A DNA stretch of 64,000 bases from Sinomicrobium sp. (GCA_029266035.1 JAJUFH010000013.1:1-64000); one strand, 5' to 3'. Shown: positions 17,756-26,961, numbered from the stretch's first letter. Notes: generated by a model not told the origin, from the sequence alone. Numbers and translations: made by a program.

Positions 17756-20700
17756 TTATACTCTCCTTCCGGGGCGTTGGATTCCGAAGTTACCGCGCAT
17801 CTCTCTGTCGAATGTTCCACGACTCATGCCATTACGTACAACATCCTCAATCAACAATTCAATTCTACTATTACCGTATTGGTCAGTTGTTTCCCTAGTT
17901 TGCACTGGCGCTCCACCAGAGCGGTTGTCGTTAACAACTATGGTGGTTCCCGAACCGCCACCAGCACTACCGCCACCAACCAATCCGCCACTAGAGAAGT
18001 TAGCCATCCTACCTTGGTTCATAGCGTTAAGATTAGCCACGCCAATCTTTCTTACAGCGTCAGCACGTAGTACGTATTCACCGTTAGAAAGGTTTGCAGG
18101 AATATCATCAGAAGTACCTGTTCCGGGGCCACGTACAAGACCGCCTGTTGCGTAGTTGGACGACTGTATTTGCGCTATTTGGGCACCAAATGTGGCACTG
18201 AGTAGGGCTGTCATAGTTCCGCCCACGGCAGCAGTAACAGCTGGGCCAGCAGGGCCAGCCATTTTACCCGCCTCTGTAGCCATTACCCAAGCGTTCATAA
18301 CGGCCATAGCGTAGTTTACAGTAGCTTGTGCCATTGCAAAGGCTTTCCATTCTTTACTACCTTTACGTCCCATTGTTTCAAGTGCAGTAGTTGCTTGACT
18401 CATGATATTACCCATGTACCCAAGGGCTTTACCTGTTGTTTGTGCCCAATCCGCAACCTGCAACAGAGGCTTAACCTGCTCTGCGTTTTCTTGCAGTGCC
18501 TTCCAATGCTCTGTGGTCATGGCCTTTTCACGACCAAAATACTCAATTAGACGCTGTTCGCGTTGTGCAAGCTCTAAATCTAAAGTTTCAATATCACCAA
18601 ACGGAGACGAACTAACTTCCCTAGCACTCTCGTTAATTATCTTATTCTGGCGAGCCATGAAGTCTTTTATAGCAGCTTCATCTACACCGGCACTCTTTAA
18701 TTGAATAGCCTGAGTCATTATATGAGATACTTCACCGCCTTGCATAAACTGCTGACGCTTCTGATAATCTTTCTGCATTTGGTCAAGAAGCTGCTCTCTA
18801 CGTTTCTTCTCCTCTTCCATTTGCTTAATTCTATCTTCAGCGGCCTGTACAGTTGATACATAAGCCTGACCCTCTTCAATCAATGCTTGTGCATTCTGTA
18901 TAGTGGCATCTTTTGCTGCCAGTTTCTCAATCCTGTAGCGCACAAGTGCTTGCTCAGATAAACTAACAGTTTCGGCTTCTTCTTTAAGACGCGCAATGTA
19001 CGCAGTGGCTTCGTCAGCAGCAGTTTTTGTTGTCTTACCCAGTTTTTCCTTTGACTTATTAAGTCTTTCAAGTATACGTAAGTATTCTTCATTACCAGTG
19101 TCAGCATACAGCCGGTTAAGGAGTGCTACTTGTTCCCTATATAAACGTGTCTCTTCAGTGATGTCTCCATACTCGTCTTTAAGCTGTTTAAGCATCTCCC
19201 ATTCACGTTTTACGGTATCGGCTGCCTTGCTACCTTTTTCTAACTTATCTAATCTATCTGCCAACCTCTTAAAAGCATCAGATGCAGCTCTACTTGCCCT
19301 ACCTGAATCCTCAAGCGCCTTTCTTGCTCTCTTCAACGACTCTGGGAGGTTATCCAGTACCCCCTGCACATCTTCGCCTTTACGTATTGCTTGTACTGCT
19401 GCTGTGGCAACAGATGATAGTTCGGCAGCAAATAATGTAAACTCATCGTTTGCCCCACTTGCATTTTTTTCCAAATGGTTTAATGTATCTATAAGACCCT
19501 GTAAGCTACCTTCGTTTGCCTCAGACTGTACCTTAGCTACAGACGAGAACAAGGATAGTGCCTCTTCTTCAGCAAGTCCAAACTTTTCAGTTGCCTCTTC
19601 TGCTGCGGCAGATATAGCAGAGAGAGCAGTCTGTACGCCACTCGACGAATTACTTACGCTGCCTGATAATCTGTTATATATCTCCTCTGCCTCCATGCCA
19701 GCGTCTGTAAGCCTTTTTATCTGCGTTATACCAGCAGTGAAGAAGCTCTCTTGATCACCTAAAAGAGCCTGTAACGTCTCACCTGTATTATTAATCTCCC
19801 TCTGAGCCTCGACATACTGCCTTTTTAGTTCTAGGCGCGCAGCCCCCTCAGAAACCTCTGCTAGTTTTAAAATAGATTCTGATAACACAAGCGCACCTTC
19901 AGATGTACTTTCAAAGCTACCGCCAAGGTCGTCTACAACATCCCTAAGAGCTTTAGCACCATCCTTGGCAACTTTACTGTTACTAACGACGTACGCCAGT
20001 GCTGAACCGATAGCCAATACAGCGCCTGCCATTGCGCCAGCAGCACCAAAGAAACCCAACAACTGAGAGCCTTGCTGACCAAGGATAACGAGAGCATCAG
20101 TACCCATCTGCGCCTGTACAGCAACGTCTTGCAACTGCAAACCGAACTGTGATGCAGCAGCACGACTAGACCTGAACCAAGAACGAGTATTAGCTGTAGC
20201 TGAATTCAAGCCTGTAGTTGCAACACTTGCCTTTATCAATTCCTGCTGCATTCGCTCATAAGAAGCTGTTAATGCGATGTTTGATACTTTGGCACCAGAA
20301 GCCATGGCCTTGTAGCTCCTCACTGCCATCGTGGCTCTCATCAATGCGTCAATTCCGGCGCGTGTCTCGGCAGCAGTATTTCTTTTCATTACCAAAAGCT
20401 GCTTTTCAGCCTGCTCTACTTGTGTGTGTGCCTTCAGCAACCTAGTCTGTGTTGCTGTCTGGTCTCTTGTAGCCTTAGAAGCAGCGTTTACTTCTGGTAC
20501 TAGTTGCCTATACGCAGCAATTTGGTTCTTGGTATTATTATTACTATCTTTGATCGTATTCTTTGCATCATCAACAGCAGCTTTCATTCTGACTTGGGCG
20601 CGAGTTGCCTCAACACTACCCGCACCTAGTTTGTCAACTGCATTCCTGTAATCTTCTGTTGCTTTACGTGCTGCTGATAATGCGGACTGAGTAACTTCTG

Positions 20701-21022
20701 TTACGTTGAGGTTGTCACGTTCTGCACGCGCTAGTGCCACTAGGTTCTTTTCGGCAGTAGCGTGTGCTTTGATTCGTGCTTTTTCAGCAGCATCTACTCG
20801 ATTAGCGGTCGAGGCAAGTTGCGTATTTGATTTAGCTAATTCTTTTGCAGCTTGTGCCTGTGCGTTCTGAGATTTAGCAAGGTCATCGGCAGCTTTGATC
20901 AGCTTCTTAGAGTCGTCTGCTACTTTGTTGAATGTGCCTTGGAGAGCTTTAATGGCCTTTTCCGCTTCACGGACAGAGCCAAAGTTTATTACTACACTAC
21001 CTTTTAACTGCCCTACGTCCAT
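17756..21022 (-). CDS. H: Tail tape measure protein
   Basis: A 1088 aa protein, mostly alpha-helical with long coiled coils rich in Ala, Lys, Glu and Gln. A hydrophobic segment lies at about residues 300-350 and another Ala/Gly-rich segment at about 930-980. The C-terminal GGSAGGGSGTTIVVNDNR stretch is usual in siphovirus tape measures. At roughly 0.15 nm per residue this length suggests a tail of about 160 nm. It starts in a TAATG overlap with the frameshifted chaperone reading frame. Confidence 0.92.
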   Translation of the reverse strand: MDVGQLKGSVVINFGSVREAEKAIKALQGTFNKVADDSKKLIKAADDLAKSQNAQAQAAKELAKSNTQLASTANRVDAAEKARIKAHATAEKNLVALARAERDNLNVTEVTQSALSAARKATEDYRNAVDKLGAGSVEATRAQVRMKAAVDDAKNTIKDSNNNTKNQIAAYRQLVPEVNAASKATRDQTATQTRLLKAHTQVEQAEKQLLVMKRNTAAETRAGIDALMRATMAVRSYKAMASGAKVSNIALTASYERMQQELIKASVATTGLNSATANTRSWFRSSRAAASQFGLQLQDVAVQAQMGTDALVILGQQGSQLLGFFGAAGAMAGAVLAIGSALAYVVSNSKVAKDGAKALRDVVDDLGGSFESTSEGALVLSESILKLAEVSEGAARLELKRQYVEAQREINNTGETLQALLGDQESFFTAGITQIKRLTDAGMEAEEIYNRLSGSVSNSSSGVQTALSAISAAAEEATEKFGLAEEEALSLFSSVAKVQSEANEGSLQGLIDTLNHLEKNASGANDEFTLFAAELSSVATAAVQAIRKGEDVQGVLDNLPESLKRARKALEDSGRASRAASDAFKRLADRLDKLEKGSKAADTVKREWEMLKQLKDEYGDITEETRLYREQVALLNRLYADTGNEEYLRILERLNKSKEKLGKTTKTAADEATAYIARLKEEAETVSLSEQALVRYRIEKLAAKDATIQNAQALIEEGQAYVSTVQAAEDRIKQMEEEKKRREQLLDQMQKDYQKRQQFMQGGEVSHIMTQAIQLKSAGVDEAAIKDFMARQNKIINESAREVSSSPFGDIETLDLELAQREQRLIEYFGREKAMTTEHWKALQENAEQVKPLLQVADWAQTTGKALGYMGNIMSQATTALETMGRKGSKEWKAFAMAQATVNYAMAVMNAWVMATEAGKMAGPAGPAVTAAVGGTMTALLSATFGAQIAQIQSSNYATGGLVRGPGTGTSDDIPANLSNGEYVLRADAVRKIGVANLNAMNQGRMANFSSGGLVGGGSAGGGSGTTIVVNDNRSGGAPVQTRETTDQYGNSRIELLIEDVVRNGMSRGTFDREMRGNFGIQRPGRRV

Positions 21023-21584
21023 TACTTTCTCTCCTTTTTAGGCAACTGGCGGGGAGGAACGTTGCTTCCTTTCTTACCTTTCTTTTGTAAGGCTTTCTTC
21101 TCCTCTTCCGCTTTAATCTTGAAGTATGCACACCAATAATCAAATTCATCAGCGGGCATATCAAGTATCTCATAATGAAATTTCCCCAAGGTTTCTGCTA
21201 GATAGTATTCATCAAGAAGCCTTGGGGATTTCTTTAGTTTTTTTCAGCATCTCCCTCTTCAGCAGAGAGACCCAACACTTTGAATGCAACTTTGGAGAAT
21301 GTGTCTATATAGCCACCAGAGGGTTGTTGCACCATAGTTTCATAGTCTGCCTCGTTAAACACTTTCTCACCAGTTTCAGGGTCTACAACAGTGTAGATAA
21401 CGGCATACACTTGCAGTTTGAGAGTGTCCATCTTATCGTCCTTGGTACACTTCTCAATCAGCGCAGTACGATCAGCGTATGACAGTTGACGTACTTCCAC
21501 TTCAATACTTCCGTGTTTAACTTTCTCGGAACGAAATTTATTCTGTTGACCGAGGGTTGCGCTACGAATGTCTTTAATGCTCAC
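21022..21584 (-). CDS. GT: Tail assembly chaperone, GT-type fusion made by -1 frameshift
   Basis: A -1 shift at A_AAA_AAC (21243-21237) joins the 116 aa upstream chaperone to a 71-codon downstream frame ending in TAA at 21024-21022. The predicted product is about 187 aa. The downstream part contains DMPADEFDYWCAYFKIKAEE and a basic C-terminus, the usual T domain that binds the tape measure. A lambda-type G/GT pair ahead of the tape measure is expected in siphoviruses. Confidence 0.82.
21184..21244 (-). other. Programmed -1 frameshift signal
   Basis: On the coding strand the heptamer A_AAA_AAC (21243-21237) lies in the zero frame. After nine bases comes a stem of CCCCAAGG (21227-21220) with CCTTGGGG (21191-21184), eight perfect pairs closing a 28-base loop. 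Slippery run, spacer and stem all have standard geometry. Confidence 0.82.
21234..21584 (-). CDS. G: Tail assembly chaperone, G form
   Basis: The unshifted 116 aa product, ending at TAA just past the slippery run. It is acidic and helical, with SIEVEVRQLSYADRTALIEK in the middle. It coats the tape measure during tail assembly and is not found in the virion in lambda. A late box lies 35 bases upstream of its start. Confidence 0.82.
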   Translation of the reverse strand: MSIKDIRSATLGQQNKFRSEKVKHGSIEVEVRQLSYADRTALIEKCTKDDKMDTLKLQVYAVIYTVVDPETGEKVFNEADYETMVQQPSGGYIDTFSKVAFKVLGLSAEEGDAEKN

Positions 21585-21618
21585 TTATATTCTCCTAAGA
21601 GTTTTGTTTATGTACTTT

Positions 21619-21626
21619 GTAAGACA
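21619..21626 (-). promoter_or_regulatory. Late box (TGTCTTAC)
   Basis: The coding-strand sequence TTCTTGTCTTACAAAG lies 35 bases before the chaperone start and directly downstream of a terminator hairpin. A new transcript probably begins here. Confidence 0.6.
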
Positions 21627-21651
21627 AGAAAGCCTCGCGTATGTGCGAGGC
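21627..21651 (-). terminator. Terminator after the tail tube gene
   Basis: GCCTCGC (21651-21645) pairs with GCGAGGC (21638-21632) around a six-base loop and is followed by TTTCTT on the coding strand. It separates the tail tube gene from the chaperone operon. Confidence 0.7.
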
Positions 21652-21674
21652 TCCTTTCACTACTTAACCAATGC

Positions 21675-22724
21675 TTAGATTGGGTTTACTTCACTTACGG
21701 CACCTGTGCCTTGGAAAGACAAACTAGCCTCTACCATGGCATCTACACCACTAGAGATAGATGTATCAGTTACAATCACTTCACCAGTATATCCATACTC
21801 GCTTTGGCCTTCTGGCATATACTCAACGTAGATGTTACTACGATTTTCATACGCAGTCAGAATCTTCAGCAGGCCAGTCGGAATAGTAGATGTTGCGAGG
21901 TGCCTCCAACCGAATGGTTTAACATTCTCGGGTACGGACAGGGTGAGAGACAGGGTGAACTCTTCGTCACCGCCTACATCACCGGACTGTGAGTAACTAC
22001 CAATCTTGTAGATACCGCGAGTAATGGAACTACCGTCGCCCGCTACGTCCAACTCAATAACAAACTCACTGCGATCATTTAGTTGACCAAAACCATCGTT
22101 TTCTGCACGATAGAATCCGCTCAGTTCCAAATCAGCAGTGAGGAGGGTTGGGCGGAAGGTAGCAAAGCCACCATTTGCTTGTACGGTCTCAAAGCAAGAG
22201 GTGTCGGTAGTATCCGCACTCTGAGTCAGACTGAAGCTGTTAGCACAACCATAAGCGGACATAGTGAGGTAGTCACCGTCAGCGGTGATTGCACCTGTCG
22301 GACTATAGCCTGATACAAAGGTCACTTCGCCAAACAGATAGTTGATAGACTCAATGTCACTAGCTGCCACTTCACTAGCACCATCGTAAATGGTTACGCC
22401 AGCAGTCCAATCCCACACAGACTTAGTATCATCTGTAATACGATAGGTCTGAGTGTTATCGACTTGAGACATTGCCTCACCAGTAAACGATGTGGGTGTA
22501 GGGCCACTACGGCGAACAGTTGAGTTATAACCAGCAAAGCCACGGTACATGGCATTACCAGATACAGTCCAGTTGATTAGACCCGTCTCAGAGGAGCTAT
22601 AAGCAGCACCAAAAATAGTGTCTTCTAGCTGATTCCCTTCAAATGAAATGTCTGCCGTACTTCCCGGTACGATGTAATATGTAATGTCGTCATCACTGAC
22701 GCGCAATTCTTTTGCTGCTGTCAT
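21675..22724 (-). CDS. Major tail tube protein
   Basis: A 349 aa beta-rich, acidic protein, lying between the neck genes and the tail chaperone. It has the simple strand-rich composition of tail tube subunits. The length exceeds lambda V (246 aa) and may include an extra Ig-like domain. It has its own late box upstream and a terminator downstream, consistent with high-level separate expression. Confidence 0.82.
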   Translation of the reverse strand: MTAAKELRVSDDDITYYIVPGSTADISFEGNQLEDTIFGAAYSSSETGLINWTVSGNAMYRGFAGYNSTVRRSGPTPTSFTGEAMSQVDNTQTYRITDDTKSVWDWTAGVTIYDGASEVAASDIESINYLFGEVTFVSGYSPTGAITADGDYLTMSAYGCANSFSLTQSADTTDTSCFETVQANGGFATFRPTLLTADLELSGFYRAENDGFGQLNDRSEFVIELDVAGDGSSITRGIYKIGSYSQSGDVGGDEEFTLSLTLSVPENVKPFGWRHLATSTIPTGLLKILTAYENRSNIYVEYMPEGQSEYGYTGEVIVTDTSISSGVDAMVEASLSFQGTGAVSEVNPI

Positions 22725-22764
22725 AGTATTTCTCCTTTAATTGTACATACGCGCATGTCTTTTT

Positions 22765-22772
22765 GTAAGACA
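22765..22772 (-). promoter_or_regulatory. Late box (TGTCTTAC)
   Basis: The coding-strand sequence TACTTGTCTTACAAAAAG lies 41 bases before the tail tube start. It is one of the best copies of the shared box. Confidence 0.62.
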
Positions 22773-22776
22773 AGTA

Positions 22777-23187
22777 TTATTGAATAGTCTTTCTGTAGGA
22801 CATATCCTGAGAACTGTCTACTACAAACTCAAAAATCATGGTTATTAGTGTTTTTCCCATCTTATCTGTATTTATGTACTGTGGGCCACGGGTCATAATA
22901 AATCGACACCAAACATTACCGTCTTCATCAATTATGTTCGGGTGTCCCAACAAAGCATTCTTAATGGTCTGGAAATCTCCCCACCCTAGAGCGTATTCAC
23001 CCTTTTCATACCTACCTATGAAATCAACAGTATATACATCCCTCAAATAAGCAGGATTTGCAGAATTACCAATATCCAACAGTGTGATATGGGATGAGTT
23101 AGGTGCCGCACTCGGCCCCAAGTAAACAGGACAACTCAAATCCAAGTCAGATATGATATTATCGTAAATAAATTCAGAAGGTATCAT
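22777..23187 (-). CDS. Tail terminator or tail completion protein
   Basis: A 136 aa protein with the size, position and alpha/beta pattern of siphovirus tail terminators (lambda U-like). The ATG at 23187 forms a TAATG overlap with the gene before it; a GTG at 23196 is the alternative. No sequence motif clinches the call. Confidence 0.6.
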   Translation of the reverse strand: MIPSEFIYDNIISDLDLSCPVYLGPSAAPNSSHITLLDIGNSANPAYLRDVYTVDFIGRYEKGEYALGWGDFQTIKNALLGHPNIIDEDGNVWCRFIMTRGPQYINTDKMGKTLITMIFEFVVDSSQDMSYRKTIQ

Positions 23188-23603
23188 TATTTCCACCCCA
23201 CTTTAGAGAATACTTTTTTCCACCAATCTTCCCTCTCTTTGACAAGCGGAATGTACAAATACAGAGACGGTTGATTATGCCTAGACCTAACTTCCGGTGA
23301 GTTGTGTATAAAGTCGTGGCGGTACGGGTCTTCGTGTTCTGTTATAGCGTAAGGAGCACTACCGTCCTCATTGTAAGTGATAACCAATTCAAAACTATCA
23401 CTATCTAATTCTTGGTGGAACCTACGACTGTTTAGCAGAGTGTATGTATCTGTTGGCGTAGTGCTGTTAGTCCTTTGTTCAAGGTGCTTTTCTAGGTTAT
23501 CTCCGGCAGTGTCTATAGACCTATCAAGATTGGAGAAAGCCTTATCAAAGCCTTTGAACCATTGATTAACATCGCTTTGCTTAAACAAGTGCCCACCTAT
23601 CAA
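23187..23603 (-). CDS. Neck protein, HK97 gp10 / lambda Z-like position
   Basis: A 138 aa basic-to-neutral protein between the head-closure and tail-terminator genes. An N-terminal helix-rich part and a late beta segment fit the gp10/Z tail completion group. The only upstream start is a TTG, so the N-terminus is uncertain. It overlaps the previous gene by 23 bases. Confidence 0.55.
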   Translation of the reverse strand: MIGGHLFKQSDVNQWFKGFDKAFSNLDRSIDTAGDNLEKHLEQRTNSTTPTDTYTLLNSRRFHQELDSDSFELVITYNEDGSAPYAITEHEDPYRHDFIHNSPEVRSRHNQPSLYLYIPLVKEREDWWKKVFSKVGWK

Positions 23604-23898
23604 ACTTCGTATAGTTCCAATTCGGAGACTTACGAAAGTCCTTTACTTCAAATGCTCCCGATATAGGTTCAGCATTAGTTGTATGATCTCCCTTGGCAAT
23701 AAAATCACCAATAGCCAAATCAACATCGACACCAACAGAAGACTGAGAGCGATATTCACGACCATCAGAGCCATAATACAACTCAGTACGGTCTTCCCAT
23801 CTTGCTTTAGCCAGTGAGACGCTATAAGTAGGATTGCCCCACTTGTCCAAAGCGCCTCCTTTCCAAATCGTAATAGTCTCACCACGTAGATGCCTCAT
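23581..23898 (-). CDS. Head closure (stopper) protein
   Basis: A 105 aa protein with a RHLRGETITIWKGG opening and a beta-barrel-like composition typical of the head-tail stopper group (HK97 gp7/SPP1 gp16 type). It lies directly after the adaptor gene with a four-base overlap. The assignment rests mainly on gene order. Confidence 0.6.
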   Translation of the reverse strand: MRHLRGETITIWKGGALDKWGNPTYSVSLAKARWEDRTELYYGSDGREYRSQSSVGVDVDLAIGDFIAKGDHTTNAEPISGAFEVKDFRKSPNWNYTKFDRWALV

Positions 23899-24368
23899 GC
23901 TCTAATCAACCTCACGCTCGTTGTATTGCTTCCGCCATATCCCAATGACCTAAGATATGCAAGCTGTGAAACCACTTTCCCCGGCTTGGATTGAGGGTAC
24001 GCAAACTCAACACTACTGTTACCGTAACTCTCACTAATTACGGAAGGTTCAACGTCAAACAAGTCCTCTTCCATGAACTCGACGGCTATAATGGCTACAG
24101 CGCGTTTAAGCGCCTTTGGAATCCCCTTTACAGTACGCCCTTGGTTATCTGTAAACGCTTGCCTAGGCCACATTAATCCTTGATCTTCAGTGAGAATGAA
24201 CGCTGCTGGGTCTAGGTAGGTGTCAATATACAAACTGGCATTAATCAAGTCAGACTCGGAGGGGAATGTTTCATATCCCAAGTCTGTCAGAATAGTCTCT
24301 GCCTCTGTCACGTTTAGGTAGGAATTACTGTCTGGTATCCCTTCGCCTGTTTCTAGTATTAAACTCAT
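23895..24368 (-). CDS. Head-tail adaptor, DnaT-like family
   Basis: A 157 aa protein beginning MSLILETGEG with SNSYLNVTEAE, the signature of the phage family called DnaT-like ssDNA-binding protein. Members lie after the capsid gene and are thought to be connector adaptors rather than replication proteins. The ATG at 24368 has a GGGGG ribosome-binding site, so I prefer it to the upstream start at 24380. Confidence 0.72.
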   Translation of the reverse strand: MSLILETGEGIPDSNSYLNVTEAETILTDLGYETFPSESDLINASLYIDTYLDPAAFILTEDQGLMWPRQAFTDNQGRTVKGIPKALKRAVAIIAVEFMEEDLFDVEPSVISESYGNSSVEFAYPQSKPGKVVSQLAYLRSLGYGGSNTTSVRLIRA

Positions 24369-24393
24369 AATAACCCCCAAATCCTTTTGCTTT

Positions 24394-24401
24394 GTTAGAC
24401 A
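24394..24401 (-). promoter_or_regulatory. Late box variant (TGTCTAAC)
   Basis: The coding-strand sequence TGTTGTCTAACAAAGC lies 26 bases before the adaptor start, immediately after a strong terminator. It starts the neck operon. Confidence 0.55.
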
Positions 24402-24409
24402 ACAGGCAT

Positions 24410-24435
24410 AAAAAAGGGGAACCCAAAGGCTCCCC
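24410..24435 (-). terminator. Strong rho-independent terminator
   Basis: GGGGAGCC pairs with GGTTCCCC around TTTG and is followed by TTTTTT on the coding strand. It ends the transcript of the 129 aa gene after the capsid. Confidence 0.85.
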
Positions 24436-24469
24436 GAATGTCATCCTTGACACTAACGCAGTCCGTGCG

Positions 24470-24859
24470 TTAACTGTTGTTTGCAATAACCTCTAGTGCC
24501 ATTGCTTTGTTCTTAATGGGTTCGTCGGTGAGGGTAGCGGCATAAGAGCGAAGCTCCGGCCAACTCATTTCCTCTACATCGACGGAAATTCCGCTATCCT
24601 CTACGTCGGATACTTCATGATTATCCGCTTCCTTGGATACTACTTCTTCTTTTTGTACGGTATACCCTTTCCCATGTTCAATCTTACCGGCAGCGAGATA
24701 TGCTTTACGAATCTTCTCATTATCAGTAAAGAAGTGAGTACAATAAGCAGGAATACTCTCATGCTCGTAGAAGTAACGCGGGTTCTTAAAATGAATTGTA
24801 CCACCGAAAGGTGGAGTTTCTTCAGGTTTACAGAAGGATACTAATTCTTTCTTAGCCAT
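24470..24859 (-). CDS. Hypothetical protein after major capsid, 129 aa
   Basis: The N-terminal half contains a GTIHFKNPRYFYEHE segment and the C-terminal ~35 residues look like a small LEM/HeH-type helical domain (MSWPELRSYAATLTDEP). The middle is acidic and low in complexity. Terminators on both sides isolate it. It may be a head decoration or minor head protein, but I do not recognise the family. Confidence 0.7.
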   Translation of the reverse strand: MAKKELVSFCKPEETPPFGGTIHFKNPRYFYEHESIPAYCTHFFTDNEKIRKAYLAAGKIEHGKGYTVQKEEVVSKEADNHEVSDVEDSGISVDVEEMSWPELRSYAATLTDEPIKNKAMALEVIANNS

Positions 24860-24886
24860 AACATCTCATACCGTCAATGAAAGATG

Positions 24887-24912
24887 AAAAGAGGAGCCGA
24901 AGCTCCCCTCTT
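24887..24912 (-). terminator. Terminator after major capsid
   Basis: On the coding strand a GAGGGGAGC arm pairs with GCTCCTC around a stable TTCG loop and is followed by TTTTC. It lies 10-35 bases past the capsid stop. Confidence 0.75.
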
Positions 24913-24921
24913 CTAGTTGGA

Positions 24922-25908
24922 TTAGGCTACTTTGATCAGTACGCCCGGCCCAAGTTTGACATCGTGCATTGCATAGCCCCAGTTAGAACCGGTGCCCAGA
25001 GCAGCGTCATCCGGGTTAATGGTAGCAGCAGTATAGCTGAAGCCCTTAACGCGAGTGTTGAACGCATATTCACCCTGAATGGTCATAACAATGTTCTCAC
25101 GACCAAGCTCAGTATCAGACAGGATGTTCTGATCTTCGGACTGAGTAGCTACCAGAGCTTCGTCAGTCAGACCAAGTACCTTGTAAGCGTCTACGCCAGA
25201 AGATACACCATCTGCCTCTACCAGAGCCGGGGAGTCAGTTACGATAACCGGACGGTTCAGAGTACCCGGAGCGCCACCGTAGATAACAGCGTCAGCTACG
25301 TTAGTAACCTTGTCCAGAATTTGAGACTCTACCAGATCATAGAAGGTGTTGGAGTGCATAACCCACGCACGTACACGTTGAGCCTTATCACCCATCTTCT
25401 TCAGACCACGTACCAGATACTCAGTACGGAGCTTCGGATCGGATTCGCCAGTAGCGTCATAAACCATATCGGCTTCGGTTTCCATACAGGTAACACCTGC
25501 CAGAACCAGAGTATTCAGCCAGTCAGCAGCTACGTCTTCAGCAACCTGTTGGCCGTAGTAGAAGGAGAACATTTGAGGGTCTTGTTCAATCTTCTTCCAA
25601 GCGTCCAGAGTGTTACTGTTCGGGCCAATACGACGGTTGATCTTAGGAGCAACCAGTTCGCCCTGTTCCATCTTAGCCGGAGTTACAGTAACGGTTGAAG
25701 TGATGTCACGGTGAGTAACAGTACCGCCAGTAACCTTTTTCATGAAGCTCTGCTTTTCGAAGTCGCCACGCAGTGAAGCGGTTACGAGTCGAATAGCGCC
25801 GCCAGAAGCACCGTTAAATACTTCAGTGTTCTGTTGGAGAACTTCGTTCATGCCGGAGAAGAATTCCCGATTGTATACGACAAAATCAGATTTTGAACCA
25901 ATAGCCAT
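24922..25908 (-). CDS. Major capsid protein
   Basis: A 328 aa protein of the HK97-fold type, judged from its length, its position after the scaffold gene and the pattern of a helical N-terminus followed by a beta-rich body. It is flanked by terminators and its codon use is unusually even and GC-rich for the window, as expected for the most abundant protein. It forms the icosahedral head shell. Confidence 0.85.
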   Translation of the reverse strand: MAIGSKSDFVVYNREFFSGMNEVLQQNTEVFNGASGGAIRLVTASLRGDFEKQSFMKKVTGGTVTHRDITSTVTVTPAKMEQGELVAPKINRRIGPNSNTLDAWKKIEQDPQMFSFYYGQQVAEDVAADWLNTLVLAGVTCMETEADMVYDATGESDPKLRTEYLVRGLKKMGDKAQRVRAWVMHSNTFYDLVESQILDKVTNVADAVIYGGAPGTLNRPVIVTDSPALVEADGVSSGVDAYKVLGLTDEALVATQSEDQNILSDTELGRENIVMTIQGEYAFNTRVKGFSYTAATINPDDAALGTGSNWGYAMHDVKLGPGVLIKVA

Positions 25909-25989
25909 AGTCTTATCCTCTTGCTATCTAATGTTAATTAATTGCCTTTGATTGTTTCCATGTGCCCATCTCGGGCAATCATTTACACA

Positions 25990-26013
25990 AGAAAGCAGAG
26001 GACTGGCCCCTGC
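25990..26013 (-). terminator. Terminator after scaffold gene
   Basis: GCAGGGG pairs with CCTCTGC (one G-T pair) around CCAGT and is followed by TTTCTT on the coding strand. It would cut scaffold transcripts before the capsid gene. Confidence 0.65.
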
Positions 26014-26029
26014 ACATCTTAATGCTCTT

Positions 26030-26809
26030 TTAGGAAATCGGAAGTTCGTGATAGGCATCCCACCCAAATTTATTCACAAAATCTTCCCGTTCCCTCTGTG
26101 TCATTTCACTGCGAGGCTTCTTAGGAATTGCCTGCTTACCATTAGTAGGTGCGGGTCGGCTTCCACTTCCACTCTGTTGACGGCCTCGGAAGGCTACACC
26201 AAAGTCATCATGCTCTCGCAAGGAAGCTACATACTCATCTACCGTCATGTAGTCTCCACGACTATTAAAACGGGGGCTTCCATCTGGGTCTACAACTCGG
26301 GCAACCATTGTGCCGTCATCGTTCTCCATCAGTTTTACATTGCGTTCTACGTGCGGTTGCAGGAGTGTTTCAATACCCTCGTGTTTAGCAATGGCGCTAA
26401 CAACCTCTCGTTGTACCAGCGTCTTCTCCATGCTAGACTGCAACTGCTCAATGCGAGATTGATATTGTTTTTCCTTCTCGCTAAACTCGCGTGCTAGAGT
26501 CTCTTTCAGCTTATTGAAGTCGCCCTTGCGCTCCATTTCCTTTTGTTGACGCTGAAACTCTTTCTCTTTGAGTTCTTTCAATTCTTCTGGACTAAAGCCT
26601 GCTTCTTCGTATTGCTTGGCTTTAATCCTATAGTTTTTCGCTTCCAAGTTTGCTTTTCGAAGATATTCACGCATCTTCTGCGTCTCTTCCTCAAGGGCTT
26701 TATACTTCTCGTAATCCACCTCTTGTGGAGTTTCTTCTTCACCGTCTTGCTGATCTTCTACTTCTTCGTTTTCCAACATCTCGTTGTTTTCTTCGTATTC
26801 GTTAGACAT
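26030..26809 (-). CDS. Capsid scaffolding protein
   Basis: A 259 aa protein with a very acidic N-terminus (about residues 1-45), a long charged coiled coil (about 45-125) and a disordered, Ser/Gly-rich C-terminal stretch ending in a short basic helix. This is the usual makeup of gp20-type scaffolds that guide capsid assembly and leave the head. It lies between portal and capsid genes. Confidence 0.8.
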   Translation of the reverse strand: MSNEYEENNEMLENEEVEDQQDGEEETPQEVDYEKYKALEEETQKMREYLRKANLEAKNYRIKAKQYEEAGFSPEELKELKEKEFQRQQKEMERKGDFNKLKETLAREFSEKEKQYQSRIEQLQSSMEKTLVQREVVSAIAKHEGIETLLQPHVERNVKLMENDDGTMVARVVDPDGSPRFNSRGDYMTVDEYVASLREHDDFGVAFRGRQQSGSGSRPAPTNGKQAIPKKPRSEMTQREREDFVNKFGWDAYHELPIS

Positions 26810-26847
26810 CTCGTCTTCCTATAATAGTCTTGGTTAATTGCGACTTT

Positions 26848-26855
26848 GTAAGTCA
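26848..26855 (-). promoter_or_regulatory. Late box variant (TGACTTAC)
   Basis: The coding-strand sequence AATGACTTACAAAGTC lies 39 bases before the scaffold start. It keeps CTTACAAA but has TGA in place of TGT. Confidence 0.4.
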
Positions 26856-26961
26856 TTGTCGTAAAGTATGACAGTTTCAGTATTAATTTGTATCTCAACT
26901 ATTGATTTATAAAGTAATCAGGTATAGATTTGAATACTTAAGTAGATTTCGGAGGTGTGAA

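Noticed and set aside
18996-19754. A 252-codon open frame opposite the tape measure gene
   Set aside because: It is a complement of coiled-coil codons, Ser/Leu/Ala-rich without any motif.
24877-25698. A 273-codon open frame on the + strand opposite the major capsid gene
   Set aside because: It is antisense to a clear capsid gene with strong codon bias, has no ribosome-binding site and no protein-like motif.
25952-26497. A 181-codon open frame opposite the scaffold gene
   Set aside because: The scaffold frame has the expected coiled-coil composition and this antisense frame has none.
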